In this document: positions 7,046-15,318 of the stretch, piece by piece | Layout: the number at the start of each line of letters is the position of its first letter | Position numbering within the stretch: position 1 is the stretch's first letter | Assembly (NCBI GenBank): GCA_001509335.1 | Contig: LGGY01000136.1 | Location: 1 to 21,081, forward strand | Reading direction: 5' to 3' | DNA length: 21,081 bases | DNA from: Fidelibacterota bacterium 46_43 | Lineage (GTDB): Bacteria; Fidelibacterota; Fidelibacteria; Fidelibacterales; Fidelibacteraceae | Notes under the pieces: generated by a model | Told to the model about the DNA's origin: nothing | What the model saw: the letters and a program-made list of their open reading frames with translations, nothing else | The model's database searches: none | Position numbers and translations under genes: made by a program

Positions 7046-8854
7046 ATGGACCTTATTCTTGGAATATCGGCCTATTACCATGACAGTGCAGCAGTCATTA
7101 TCAAGGGGGATACGATTCTTGCTGCTGCCCAGGAAGAACGGTTTACCCGGATCAAACACGACCCTTCATTTCCTGAACATGCCATCCGTTATTGTCTGAA
7201 CGCAGCAGGAGCTTCTCCGACCGATCTCAAAGCCGTCGCTTTTTATGATAAACCCTTTTTAAAGTTTGAACGGATACTGGACACTTATCTGCACTACGCT
7301 CCCCGGGGACTTTTTTCGTTTACAAAATCTATTCCAGTGTGGGTAAAACAAAAAATATGGATTAAATCCCTGATTCATGATTCATTGCCTGGATTTATGG
7401 GGGACTTATTATTTACGCGGCACCATCAGGCCCATGCGTCTTCTGCCTTTTTCCCTTCTCCCTTCGAAAAAGCTGCAATTATCACTGTCGACGGCGTAGG
7501 AGAGTGGACCACCACCAGCATCGGCGAGGGTTATGGGCATTCTATCCGAATGATGCAGGACATTCATTTTCCCCACTCACTGGGACTCCTGTATTCAGCA
7601 TTTACGTATTATTGTGGTTTTAAGGTGAATTCGGGAGAATACAAACTGATGGGACTTGCTCCTTATGGCCGGCCGGTGTATACACAGATCATCAAAGAAC
7701 GCCTGATTGATATCCGGGAGGACGGCTCATTTCGTATGAATATGTCCTTTTTTAATTATGTTTCAGGTCTTACTATGGTAAACCGGCGATTTGAAAAATT
7801 ATTTGGTTTTCCACGACGGAAACCCGGAGAGCCCCTTACCCAGCCTTATATGGATCTTGCACGGTCTGTCCAGGAGATAACCAATGAAGTGATGCTGAAA
7901 ATTGCCCGTTATGCAAAAGCCCTGACAGGTCTGGATTTTCTCTGCCTGGCCGGAGGTGTAGCCCTTAATTGCGTTGCCAATAGCCAAATTCTTAAATCCG
8001 GTATCTTTTCGGATCTCTGGATTCAACCGGCTGCCGGTGATGCCGGAGGGGCTTTGGGTGCCGCTTTATCGGCTTATTACGAGTATTATGATCACCCACG
8101 GACTGCTGTAAAACCGGATTCACAACAAGGCAGTCTGTTGGGGCCGGTTTACAGTTATAAAACAATAGAATCCTTCCTGAAATCCTACAATATAAAATAC
8201 AGGACCTATAATCCGGAATCCCTGACGGATAAAACAGCAGAGTATCTGAATCAACAAAAGGTGGTAGGCTGGTTTCAGGGTCGCATGGAATTCGGTCCAC
8301 GGGCACTGGGAAACCGGAGTATCCTGGCCGATCCCAGATCCCCGGAAATGCAAAGACAACTGAACCTGAAAATTAAATTCCGGGAATCCTTCAGACCTTT
8401 TGCACCCTCAGTTTTGGAAGAATTTTCCCGGGCGTATTTCGATCTCAATACAAATAGCCCCTATATGCTCCTGACGGCCGATGTACTTAAAGATTATCGT
8501 CTGGAAATCCGTGAAGAAAAGGAAGGGCTGGAGAAGTTGCAAATCAAACGTTCCATTATTCCGGCAGTTACCCATGTGGATTATTCCGCCCGTCTTCAAA
8601 CTGTTCACAGAGAAACGAATCCACGCTTTCACAACCTGATCACAGCATTCTATCGCCTCACCGGCTGCCCTCTCCTGGTCAATACATCCTTCAATGTACG
8701 AGGTGAACCCATTGTCAACAGTCCCAGGGATGCCTTTAACTGCTTTATGAATACCGAAATGGATGTCCTTGTCATGGAACATTGTATTATATTAAAAGAC
8801 GAACAATCTCACCTGAATCCCAAAGACTGGATAATTTCTTATGGAAAAGATTAA
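7046..8854 (+). CDS. O-carbamoyltransferase, NodU/CmcH/SxtI family
   Basis: Transfers a carbamoyl group from carbamoyl phosphate to a hydroxyl acceptor, through a carbamoyl-AMP intermediate in characterised relatives such as TobZ. The 602-residue protein has the expected two parts. The N-terminal Kae1-like domain begins ILGISAYYHDSAAVI, with AQEERFTRIKHD and the metal-binding HHQAHASSAF block followed by VDGVGEWTTTS. It contains the LAGGVALNCVANS and PAAGDAGGALGAAL blocks, and the C-terminal domain has FQGRMEFGPRALGNRSILADPR, FRPFAPSVLEE and LVNTSFNVRGEPIV. Start: ATG at 7046, because AGGGGAGAG lies just before it and the family begins here; the frame extends to 6920 but crosses the promoter. 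It abuts the SxtJ gene without a gap. No toxin or Nod-factor genes are nearby, so the acceptor is unknown; a cell-surface glycan is my guess. Confidence 0.95.
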   Translation: MDLILGISAYYHDSAAVIIKGDTILAAAQEERFTRIKHDPSFPEHAIRYCLNAAGASPTDLKAVAFYDKPFLKFERILDTYLHYAPRGLFSFTKSIPVWVKQKIWIKSLIHDSLPGFMGDLLFTRHHQAHASSAFFPSPFEKAAIITVDGVGEWTTTSIGEGYGHSIRMMQDIHFPHSLGLLYSAFTYYCGFKVNSGEYKLMGLAPYGRPVYTQIIKERLIDIREDGSFRMNMSFFNYVSGLTMVNRRFEKLFGFPRRKPGEPLTQPYMDLARSVQEITNEVMLKIARYAKALTGLDFLCLAGGVALNCVANSQILKSGIFSDLWIQPAAGDAGGALGAALSAYYEYYDHPRTAVKPDSQQGSLLGPVYSYKTIESFLKSYNIKYRTYNPESLTDKTAEYLNQQKVVGWFQGRMEFGPRALGNRSILADPRSPEMQRQLNLKIKFRESFRPFAPSVLEEFSRAYFDLNTNSPYMLLTADVLKDYRLEIREEKEGLEKLQIKRSIIPAVTHVDYSARLQTVHRETNPRFHNLITAFYRLTGCPLLVNTSFNVRGEPIVNSPRDAFNCFMNTEMDVLVMEHCIILKDEQSHLNPKDWIISYGKD

Positions 8855-9253
8855 ATGATCATTTCCTTTCACACCATCCAAGCAAAAACCTCCCGTCAGT
8901 TTGTGCTGATACTTTTGGGGATTCTCATTGTTTTTCAGGCCATTTCAATTTTCAACGGAAATAATCTCAACCCGGCACTCCTTATCTTAACGGGTCTTTT
9001 GCTTCTTTTGCTTCTTCTGCCGGCAATTGTTACCCGGAGTCTTTTCTGGTGTGTCATGGTGATCACCGGTGTCTTGGGGACGATTTTAACTTTTCTCCTC
9101 TTAAGTCTTGTCTTTTTTCTTCTTATTTTTCCTCTGGGATTTTTTCGAAGGATTCTTGGAAAAAGTCCCCTTGATGACAGGATAAAAAAAGAAAGCCGGT
9201 CATATTGGCGGTTTGTGCATGATGACCACAATGATATGACGAAACAGTATTGA
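8855..9253 (+). CDS. SxtJ family membrane protein
   Basis: A 132-residue inner-membrane protein with about three hydrophobic helices: near residues 17-30, 40-62 and 64-95. A conserved-looking LLIFPLGFFRRILGKSPLD segment follows, then a polar tail with SYWRFVHDDHND and MTKQY at the end. Size, topology, tail and position directly after a NodU/SxtI-type carbamoyltransferase match the SxtJ family, named from saxitoxin clusters and found with carbamoyltransferases in many bacteria. The function of the family is unknown. Its ATG follows the carbamoyltransferase stop with no spacer (TAA then ATG), indicating coupled translation. A role in tethering the cytoplasmic carbamoyltransferase to the membrane is only inference. 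Confidence 0.8.
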   Translation: MIISFHTIQAKTSRQFVLILLGILIVFQAISIFNGNNLNPALLILTGLLLLLLLLPAIVTRSLFWCVMVITGVLGTILTFLLLSLVFFLLIFPLGFFRRILGKSPLDDRIKKESRSYWRFVHDDHNDMTKQY

Positions 9254-9263
9254 GGATAAAGCC

Positions 9264-9422
9264 ATGAGTAAATGGATGATTATCAAAGAATTTTTTCAAT
9301 ATGCCCGGGAGAATAAACGGTATCTCATTTTACCTATTGTGATGATTCTGCTGTTGTTGGGAGTGGTCATTATATTTTCTCAGGGGAGTGCCCTGGCTCC
9401 CTTTATTTATGCCTTGTTTTGA
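9264..9422 (+). CDS. DUF5989 (SxtK-like) small membrane protein
   Basis: A 52-residue protein: MSKWMIIKEFFQYARENKRY, a single membrane helix (about residues 20-40), then the ending SQGSALAPFIYALF. The pattern of an amphipathic basic N-terminus, one helix and a QGSAxAPFIYxLF ending is characteristic of DUF5989, which occurs directly downstream of SxtJ-family genes. It corresponds in size and place to SxtK of saxitoxin clusters. It lies 10 bases after the SxtJ stop, with GAGGATAA as a ribosome binding site, and 7 bases before the next gene. The stop is TGA at 9420-9422. The function is unknown; conserved linkage suggests it works in a complex with SxtJ and the carbamoyltransferase. Confidence 0.85.
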   Translation: MSKWMIIKEFFQYARENKRYLILPIVMILLLLGVVIIFSQGSALAPFIYALF

Positions 9423-9429
9423 GGGTTGA

Positions 9430-11364
9430 ATGTCCGTGAAAAAATGGAAAAAATGGTTCTTTTCAACCCTGCTGATTCTGGCAGGTGTTTCCCTCTTTTT
9501 CCTGACAGAATGGGTGCTTCACCTTTTTTATCTGGGGAAAGAGTATACCCTTGTAGAAGAACTGGAAATTCACAATAAACCATATTACCGGATAAACCGG
9601 AATTTTCCCGAAAAGTATTTCAGAGTCCATGAGACGGCACCTGAATTCAGGGATGAGATTATCCCGCGATTTAAGGGTCCGGCTGAAAAGCGGATACTGG
9701 TATTAGGAGGCAGTACAGCCTTTGGTTTTCCCTATTCGTATAACATCACCTTCCCGGATATGCTGGAAGGATTGTTGAACCGGGGAGATCCGGAACATGT
9801 GTGGAATGTGATCAATCTGGCCACTTCAGCCATCAACAGCTATTCTGTTTCAGATATCCTGAAACATACACCGGTTCTTGAACCGGATGCCCTGATTCTG
9901 TATATGGGCCATAATGAATTTTACGGAGCTTTTGGCAGTGCATCATCTGAACGGGGATTTACTTCATATTTTTTAACTCATCTGTTGATGAAACTCCAAC
10001 AGACCTATCTTTTTCAGGTCTTGCTGAAATGGGTAAACCGCGCCCTGCCGAATGAAATCACCGGAGATCCCCTGATGGCCAGAGTTGTAAGAGAACGCGA
10101 GATTCCCTATGGCTCATCACTTTATTTGAAAACTCGTCTGAATTATATTAAAAACCTGCATCGGATTCGCAAAATTACGGAAAAAATGGGTATTCCCGTA
10201 TATATTGGAACTCTCACAAGTAATGAACGGTCTCAAATTCCTTTTGCATCCGATTTTCAGGATGAAGCTCTGAATCAGCAGACACTTTTTAAGGAATTTA
10301 CTTTTTTATTGGAGCGGGAAGACACAACCGGCGTGGAAATGTGGTTGAAAGATATGGAACTCTGGGAACCCCAGTCGGCACTGTTTGCCTATTGCCGGGG
10401 AAAATACCATGAATGGCAGGGCAGGCCCGACAGCGCTACCTATTATTACGCTTTAGCCAGAGACCTGGATGTTCTTCGCTTCCGGGCAGGATCAGACTGG
10501 AATGTGGCAATCCGTCAGTTTGCCCGTGAAAATGATTGGGTTTGTGTTCCGGTGGATGAGGTTTTTCATAATGCTTCTGCTCCTCATGCCCCGGGAAATA
10601 ACCTTTTTCATGAGCACGTTCATCCAAATGAAATTGGATATATGCTTATGGCGGAAACCTTTTTCATGAGCCTGGCAAATTCAGGATTTTATCAACACAA
10701 AATTTCTTACGATGAACTTTTGTCTGATTTCAAAACAACGTATCCTATAACTCCCTTTGAATTAAAAGCCGGTGAACTGACTATCAAAAAACTTATGTCC
10801 AGATGGCCCTTTGTATCTGATAATCAGCCATTTACATTTAGCCCTTCAAACACGACAGAACACTATGCCTGGGAATATCTGAATGGAAATATCAGCTGGG
10901 GGAAGGCCAATCAATCCCTGGCCGATTACCATATCAACCGGGACGAGAGTGACCTGGCTATCCGATATGTGAACAGCATCAGAGCCGTTCTGCCCTATGA
11001 AGCCAATCCGGTGATCCAACTGGCTCATATCCTCCTGGATCAAAACCAGTCTGATAAAGCCCTGCAGGTATTAAAAAAAGTGGATGAAACCATGGATGAT
11101 CCCCATCTCTGGTTTCTTGAAGGATCCATCCACATAAACCGGCATGAATATGATTTTGCCATTTATGCCCTGAATAAAGCACGGAGAACTGTTTTGAAAA
11201 ATCCATCCGGCTTTCATCCTGAGATGATATCCGGGCTTTATCAACATCTGTTCAAAGCCCTGGTGATCACAGGTAGAATGGATGAAGCGGAAATTGTAAA
11301 AAAAGAATCAGAACAGACCTTTGGTTTGAATATTAACCCGGATACCTTAAAATATGCTTCATAA
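9430..11364 (+). CDS. Membrane-anchored SGNH-hydrolase-like protein with TPR-like C-terminus (copy 1)
   Basis: A 644-residue protein with an N-terminal membrane anchor (about residues 10-32) and the rest probably periplasmic. The SGNH/GDSL-like fold is shown by block I VLGGSTAFGFP with the expected nucleophile Ser95, block III YMGHNEFYG with Asn162, and block V HEHVHPN with His398. The usual catalytic Asp of a D-x-x-H pair is Glu395 here, whereas copy 2 keeps Asp. A helical, TPR-like insert lies between blocks III and V (RGKYHEWQGRPDSATYYYALARDLD), and the last ~150 residues look like further TPR-type helices. The family includes esterases and acyltransferases acting on glycans; the reaction here is not known. 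It belongs to the carbamoyltransferase operon and overlaps copy 2 by 11 bases. Confidence 0.85.
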   Translation: MSVKKWKKWFFSTLLILAGVSLFFLTEWVLHLFYLGKEYTLVEELEIHNKPYYRINRNFPEKYFRVHETAPEFRDEIIPRFKGPAEKRILVLGGSTAFGFPYSYNITFPDMLEGLLNRGDPEHVWNVINLATSAINSYSVSDILKHTPVLEPDALILYMGHNEFYGAFGSASSERGFTSYFLTHLLMKLQQTYLFQVLLKWVNRALPNEITGDPLMARVVREREIPYGSSLYLKTRLNYIKNLHRIRKITEKMGIPVYIGTLTSNERSQIPFASDFQDEALNQQTLFKEFTFLLEREDTTGVEMWLKDMELWEPQSALFAYCRGKYHEWQGRPDSATYYYALARDLDVLRFRAGSDWNVAIRQFARENDWVCVPVDEVFHNASAPHAPGNNLFHEHVHPNEIGYMLMAETFFMSLANSGFYQHKISYDELLSDFKTTYPITPFELKAGELTIKKLMSRWPFVSDNQPFTFSPSNTTEHYAWEYLNGNISWGKANQSLADYHINRDESDLAIRYVNSIRAVLPYEANPVIQLAHILLDQNQSDKALQVLKKVDETMDDPHLWFLEGSIHINRHEYDFAIYALNKARRTVLKNPSGFHPEMISGLYQHLFKALVITGRMDEAEIVKKESEQTFGLNINPDTLKYAS

Positions 11365-13258
11365 CACGGAACGGGAAAAAAAGCTTCTGTTTCATCTTAT
11401 TTTCTGGATTCTGATTATCGGACTTTTTTGCCTGATTGAAGTGAGTTTGCGTTTGGTAGGATATGGGCGTTCTTACCGGATCTGTGTAGAAAAAGAATTT
11501 AACGGACATACCTATTTGGCAATAAACCCCGATGCAGGTCAAAAATATTTTTTTAAAAAGGTTAAACCGAATATATCTACGGATATGTTTCTTAAAGAGA
11601 AACCGGCGAATACCTACCGCGTTTTTGTCCTTGGAGGATCTACTAGTGCAGGCTATCCGTGGGAATACAATTTTTCCTTTTCCAACATCCTGAAAGAGCA
11701 TTTATCCCACTATAAACCTTCATCTCACATTGAGATGGTGAATTTTTCCATGCCGGCTGTGAATAGTTACGCCGTTTTGGATGTTTTTCGCCAGATTTCC
11801 CGTCATGACCCCGATTTGGTCATTGTATATACCGGACATAATGAGTTTTATGGCAGTATGGGTGCCGGAGGAGGGGGGAGATCCGTTTTACTGAAAAGGT
11901 TTGTACTCTTTCTCCGGGATTTGCGGCTTTATCAATGGATGGAGGCAGTTGTTGAAAAACTTATATTCATGCAAAAGGAACAAGACACCTCAAATCTCAT
12001 GCACCGTTTGGCCGGGGAAAGGCTTGTGGAACCGGATAGCCGCATTCGCTCGGCAGTGGCCCGTCAATACCGTAAAAATCTGAATACGTTGTGCCGACAT
12101 GCAAAAAGGCACCAAATCAACCTTTTGCTTATGAGACCTGTCAGTAATGTGACAGAATTTCCACCTTTTGAATCATCAGGCTCAGCAGATCAGCAATCAA
12201 TACAAAAAGTGATTGATTCTGTTACATTCATGATTCGAAAAGGGGAATATTTCTCTGCTTCCCATGAATTAAAAAAACAGCTTGAAACAGCTCCTCATAA
12301 TGCCCATTTGCACTATCTGCTGGGTCAGTGTATGCTCTCATTTCAACAGGAGGATACAGCACTGATGCATTTTAAACTGGCCCGGGATCTGGATGCTTAC
12401 CCTTTCAGAATGACTGGACCTCTGGACAGTGTTCTTCTCCGGATTGCAGACAAATGGTCTGTACCGTTGTTTGATACCGATGAGGTTCTGGCATTGTATC
12501 AACCTCAGAATTACCCCCGCTATTTCTGTGATCATCTGCATTTTTCCATCGAAGGATTACAAAAGGTGGGGGAATCTTTGGCGGAATATTTACTTAAAAG
12601 GCCGGTTCAACTTCTGGATCAAATGGACCACTTTACACGGCTGGATTCCCTGCTTGGTGAAATTCGCCTGGATATTTTGTTAAGAACATGGCCATATACG
12701 AATGATTTTCATGTTACCCGTCCCCGGTTTATTCCTGAAAATGACTATGACCGGATTGTGATGAAGGTATGGGAGAATTCTCTGAGCTGGGAAGAAGGCC
12801 ATGTTTACGCTGCCCGGCTCCTTGAAAAAGAGGGAAAACTGAATGCCGCCATCCGTGAGTATCAGGCTTTATGGCATTTGATGCCTTTTAATGAAGCACC
12901 TCTTGTGGAATCAGCCCGTCTTGCCATCCGGTTGGAGAATTGGGATGATGCCGAAGCGTGGAGCCGGACGGCTATGGAGATTTTTTTTAATGCCAGGGCT
13001 TTGTTATATCGGATCCAGGCAGAAGCCGCCCGGGCACACACCGGCACAATTCTTTCGCTTATGGAGTCTTACAGGGATCCGATATCGCATAGTGATCCAG
13101 AAATCAAAGGTATTTTATACTATTTTGAGGGATGGGCCTATGCTAACCGGCAGGAATACGGAAAAGCACTCAACGCTCTGGATAAGGCTCTGGATATTTT
13201 ACCCGGATATCGCCAGGCTTTGAATCTCAAGCATGACATTCAGGCTGTTTTTCAATAA
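11354..13258 (+). CDS. Membrane-anchored SGNH-hydrolase-like protein with TPR-like C-terminus (copy 2)
   Basis: A 634-residue paralogue of the preceding gene with the same architecture: N-terminal membrane helix (about residues 10-32), SGNH core, TPR-like helices inside the core (HYLLGQCMLSFQQEDTALMH) and at the C-terminus (LYYFEGWAYANRQEYGKALN). The catalytic set looks complete: VLGGSTSAGYP with Ser96, TGHNEFYG with Asn163, and DHLHFS with Asp393 and His396. Its ATG lies inside the end of copy 1 (11-base overlap in another frame). SxtL of saxitoxin clusters is also an SGNH/GDSL protein, so this pair takes the sxtL position. A deacylase or acyltransferase acting on a periplasmic glycan is plausible but not shown. 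Confidence 0.85.
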   Translation: MLHNTEREKKLLFHLIFWILIIGLFCLIEVSLRLVGYGRSYRICVEKEFNGHTYLAINPDAGQKYFFKKVKPNISTDMFLKEKPANTYRVFVLGGSTSAGYPWEYNFSFSNILKEHLSHYKPSSHIEMVNFSMPAVNSYAVLDVFRQISRHDPDLVIVYTGHNEFYGSMGAGGGGRSVLLKRFVLFLRDLRLYQWMEAVVEKLIFMQKEQDTSNLMHRLAGERLVEPDSRIRSAVARQYRKNLNTLCRHAKRHQINLLLMRPVSNVTEFPPFESSGSADQQSIQKVIDSVTFMIRKGEYFSASHELKKQLETAPHNAHLHYLLGQCMLSFQQEDTALMHFKLARDLDAYPFRMTGPLDSVLLRIADKWSVPLFDTDEVLALYQPQNYPRYFCDHLHFSIEGLQKVGESLAEYLLKRPVQLLDQMDHFTRLDSLLGEIRLDILLRTWPYTNDFHVTRPRFIPENDYDRIVMKVWENSLSWEEGHVYAARLLEKEGKLNAAIREYQALWHLMPFNEAPLVESARLAIRLENWDDAEAWSRTAMEIFFNARALLYRIQAEAARAHTGTILSLMESYRDPISHSDPEIKGILYYFEGWAYANRQEYGKALNALDKALDILPGYRQALNLKHDIQAVFQ

Positions 13259-13284
13259 ATTAAATAACTGAAAAACTCATAATT

Positions 13285-13298
13285 ACAGAGGTATCTGT
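13285..13298 (+). promoter_or_regulatory. Small hairpin enclosing the hutU ribosome binding site
   Basis: ACAGA-GGTA-TCTGT is a perfect 5-base inverted repeat ending one base before the hutU ATG. The purine-rich AGAGG that would serve as Shine-Dalgarno lies half in the stem and half in the loop. It may modulate initiation or be an operator half-site pair; it is short enough to be chance. No clear promoter is visible in the 41-base gap from the SGNH gene. Confidence 0.3.
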
Positions 13299-13299
13299 C

Positions 13300-15318
13300 A
13301 TGAATCATGAAAATCAAGGATCCTTGATAACTATTGGCCTTTCAAAGGAATTACCCCCTGATCCGGTTTTTGAGCCGGGAATCCGCCGGGCACCGGACCG
13401 GGGTTTCAGACTGAATGAAAAGGAAACACGCCAGGCTCTGAAGAATGCTTTGCGGTATATACCTCCGGAACTCCATGAAAAACTGGCTCCGGAGTTTTTA
13501 CGGGAGTTAAAAACACGGGGGCGGATTTACGGGTACAGGTATAAACCGGCAGAACGGCTTTGGGGTAAACCGGTGGAGGCATATACAGGCATTCTACCTG
13601 CCAGGGCTTTGCAGGTGAATATCGATAATAATCTGGATCCCGATGTGGCGCTTTATCCCTATGAACTGGTAACTTACGGGGAGACAGGACAAATTTTCCA
13701 AAACTGGATGCAGTACCGCCTGGTCAAACAATACCTGGAAATCATGAGGGAAGATCAGACGCTGGTTGTCAGTAGCGGACACCCTGTCGGACTCTTTCCG
13801 TCCCACGAAAACGCCCCACGGGTAATATCCACAAACGGTCTTTTGGTCGGTGCCTGGGATAATCCGGAGAATTTTCACACATGTGCCGCCCTGGGAGTGA
13901 GCAATTACGGACAAATGACTGCCGGCGGCTGGATGTATATTGGCCCGCAGGGTATTGTCCACGGAACTTACATCACGCTGCTGAATGCAGGCAGAAAATA
14001 TCTGGGCATTCCTGAGGATAAAGATCTTTCGGGTGTTCTTTTCATTTCTTCCGGGTTGGGTGGCATGAGCGGTGCCCAGGCAAAAGCCGTTGAAATTGCC
14101 GGAGGTGTGGGCATTATCGCTGAAGTAGATCAATCAAGAATCAAAACCCGTCATGAACAGGGATGGGTCTCTGAAGTCAGCGATGACCTGAGTAAAGTCA
14201 TTGAAATGGCATTGACATATAAAAGAAGGAAAGAGTCTGTCTCTATTGCCTATTATGGCAATGTGGTGGATTTGTTGGAATATTGTGCCCAAAAGAATGT
14301 ACCTGTTGAACTGCTGTCAGATCAAACATCCTGTCATGCCGTTTATGAGGGAGGTTATACCCCGGCCGGTCTTGGCTACGAAGCCGGCAGAGACCTTTTA
14401 AAATCCAATCCTTCCCGGTTTCGGGAAAAAGTGAATACCTCTTTAAAACGCCATTTTGAGTGTATACAAAAACTTGTTCAACAAGGGGCTCATTTTTGGG
14501 ATTACGGAAACAGCTTCATGGCGAGCATTTTTGAAGCAGGCGAGATAAGAGTTGCCAAAAACGGCAAAGATGTCTCAGAGGGCTTTATTTGGCCTTCATA
14601 CGTGGAAGATATCATGGGCCCCATCTGTTTTGACCGAGGATTCGGTCCTTTTCGCTGGGTTTGCCTGAGCCGTGAAGATAAAGATTTACAGAAAACGGAT
14701 CAGGCGGCATTATCCTGTATAGATCCTTCAAAGAGTTCCCTTCACCGGGATAACTATCATTGGATTGAAACAGCAGAACAAAACAAGCTTGTTGTGGGAA
14801 CAAAAGCCCGGATTTTATACGCAGACGAAGAGGGTCGGATTCAGATAGCCCTTAAATTCAATGATTTGGTTCGCAAGGGAGAAATCGGCCCCGTTTTACT
14901 GGGCCGGGATCATCATGATGTTTCAGGCACCGATTCACCGTTTCGGGAAACCGCCAATATTTACGACGGCAGCCGTATCACTGCCGATATGTCTGTTCAG
15001 TGCTTTGGAGGAAATATTGCCCGTGGTATGACCCTGGTGGTTTTATCCAATGGCGGAGGTGTAGGCATTGGCCGTGCCAGTAACGGTGGTAACGGTATTT
15101 TACTGGACGGAAGTGACAAAGCGGACCGGGTAGTCACATCAGGACTTTCCTGGGATGTCATGGGCGGAGTAGCCCGGCGGAGCTGGGCCGGCAACAAACC
15201 GGCCATCGAAACAGCCGGATTGTGGAATAAAAACCATACGGACGGTCATATAACCATGCCCTATAAGGCGGATGAAAATCTATTGACGGATGTTATTGAC
15301 AAAAACAGAGAGTGCTAA
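13300..15318 (+). CDS. hutU: Urocanate hydratase (urocanase), long form
   Basis: Converts urocanate to 4-imidazolone-5-propanoate in histidine degradation, using tightly bound NAD+ as an electrophile; cytoplasmic. Recognised from VVSSGHPVGLFPSHENAPR, NYGQMTAGGWMYIGPQGIVHGT, the NAD-binding FISSGLGGMSGAQAKA (residues 248-262), QTSCHAVYEGGYTPAG, HFWDYGNSFMASIFEAG and CFGGNIARGMTLVVLSNGGGVGIG from residue 568. At 672 residues it is the long type seen in eukaryotes and some bacteria; the well-known Pseudomonas and Bacillus enzymes are about 550-557. No histidine ammonia-lyase, imidazolonepropionase or formimidoyl-glutamate gene lies in the window, so the pathway must be completed elsewhere. It sits 41 bases after the SGNH gene and may be cotranscribed with it. 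Its stop overlaps the convergent DUF2082 gene. Confidence 0.95.
   Translation: MNHENQGSLITIGLSKELPPDPVFEPGIRRAPDRGFRLNEKETRQALKNALRYIPPELHEKLAPEFLRELKTRGRIYGYRYKPAERLWGKPVEAYTGILPARALQVNIDNNLDPDVALYPYELVTYGETGQIFQNWMQYRLVKQYLEIMREDQTLVVSSGHPVGLFPSHENAPRVISTNGLLVGAWDNPENFHTCAALGVSNYGQMTAGGWMYIGPQGIVHGTYITLLNAGRKYLGIPEDKDLSGVLFISSGLGGMSGAQAKAVEIAGGVGIIAEVDQSRIKTRHEQGWVSEVSDDLSKVIEMALTYKRRKESVSIAYYGNVVDLLEYCAQKNVPVELLSDQTSCHAVYEGGYTPAGLGYEAGRDLLKSNPSRFREKVNTSLKRHFECIQKLVQQGAHFWDYGNSFMASIFEAGEIRVAKNGKDVSEGFIWPSYVEDIMGPICFDRGFGPFRWVCLSREDKDLQKTDQAALSCIDPSKSSLHRDNYHWIETAEQNKLVVGTKARILYADEEGRIQIALKFNDLVRKGEIGPVLLGRDHHDVSGTDSPFRETANIYDGSRITADMSVQCFGGNIARGMTLVVLSNGGGVGIGRASNGGNGILLDGSDKADRVVTSGLSWDVMGGVARRSWAGNKPAIETAGLWNKNHTDGHITMPYKADENLLTDVIDKNREC

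Noticed and set aside
7046..13258. A saxitoxin-like toxin biosynthesis cluster
   Set aside because: Only the carbamoylation part is present. There is no SxtA-type polyketide synthase, amidinotransferase or oxygenase gene, so toxin synthesis is not supported.
13594..14133. Antisense open frame of 179 codons within hutU
   Set aside because: It is a shadow of a highly conserved enzyme gene, has no recognisable domain and no convincing ribosome binding site.
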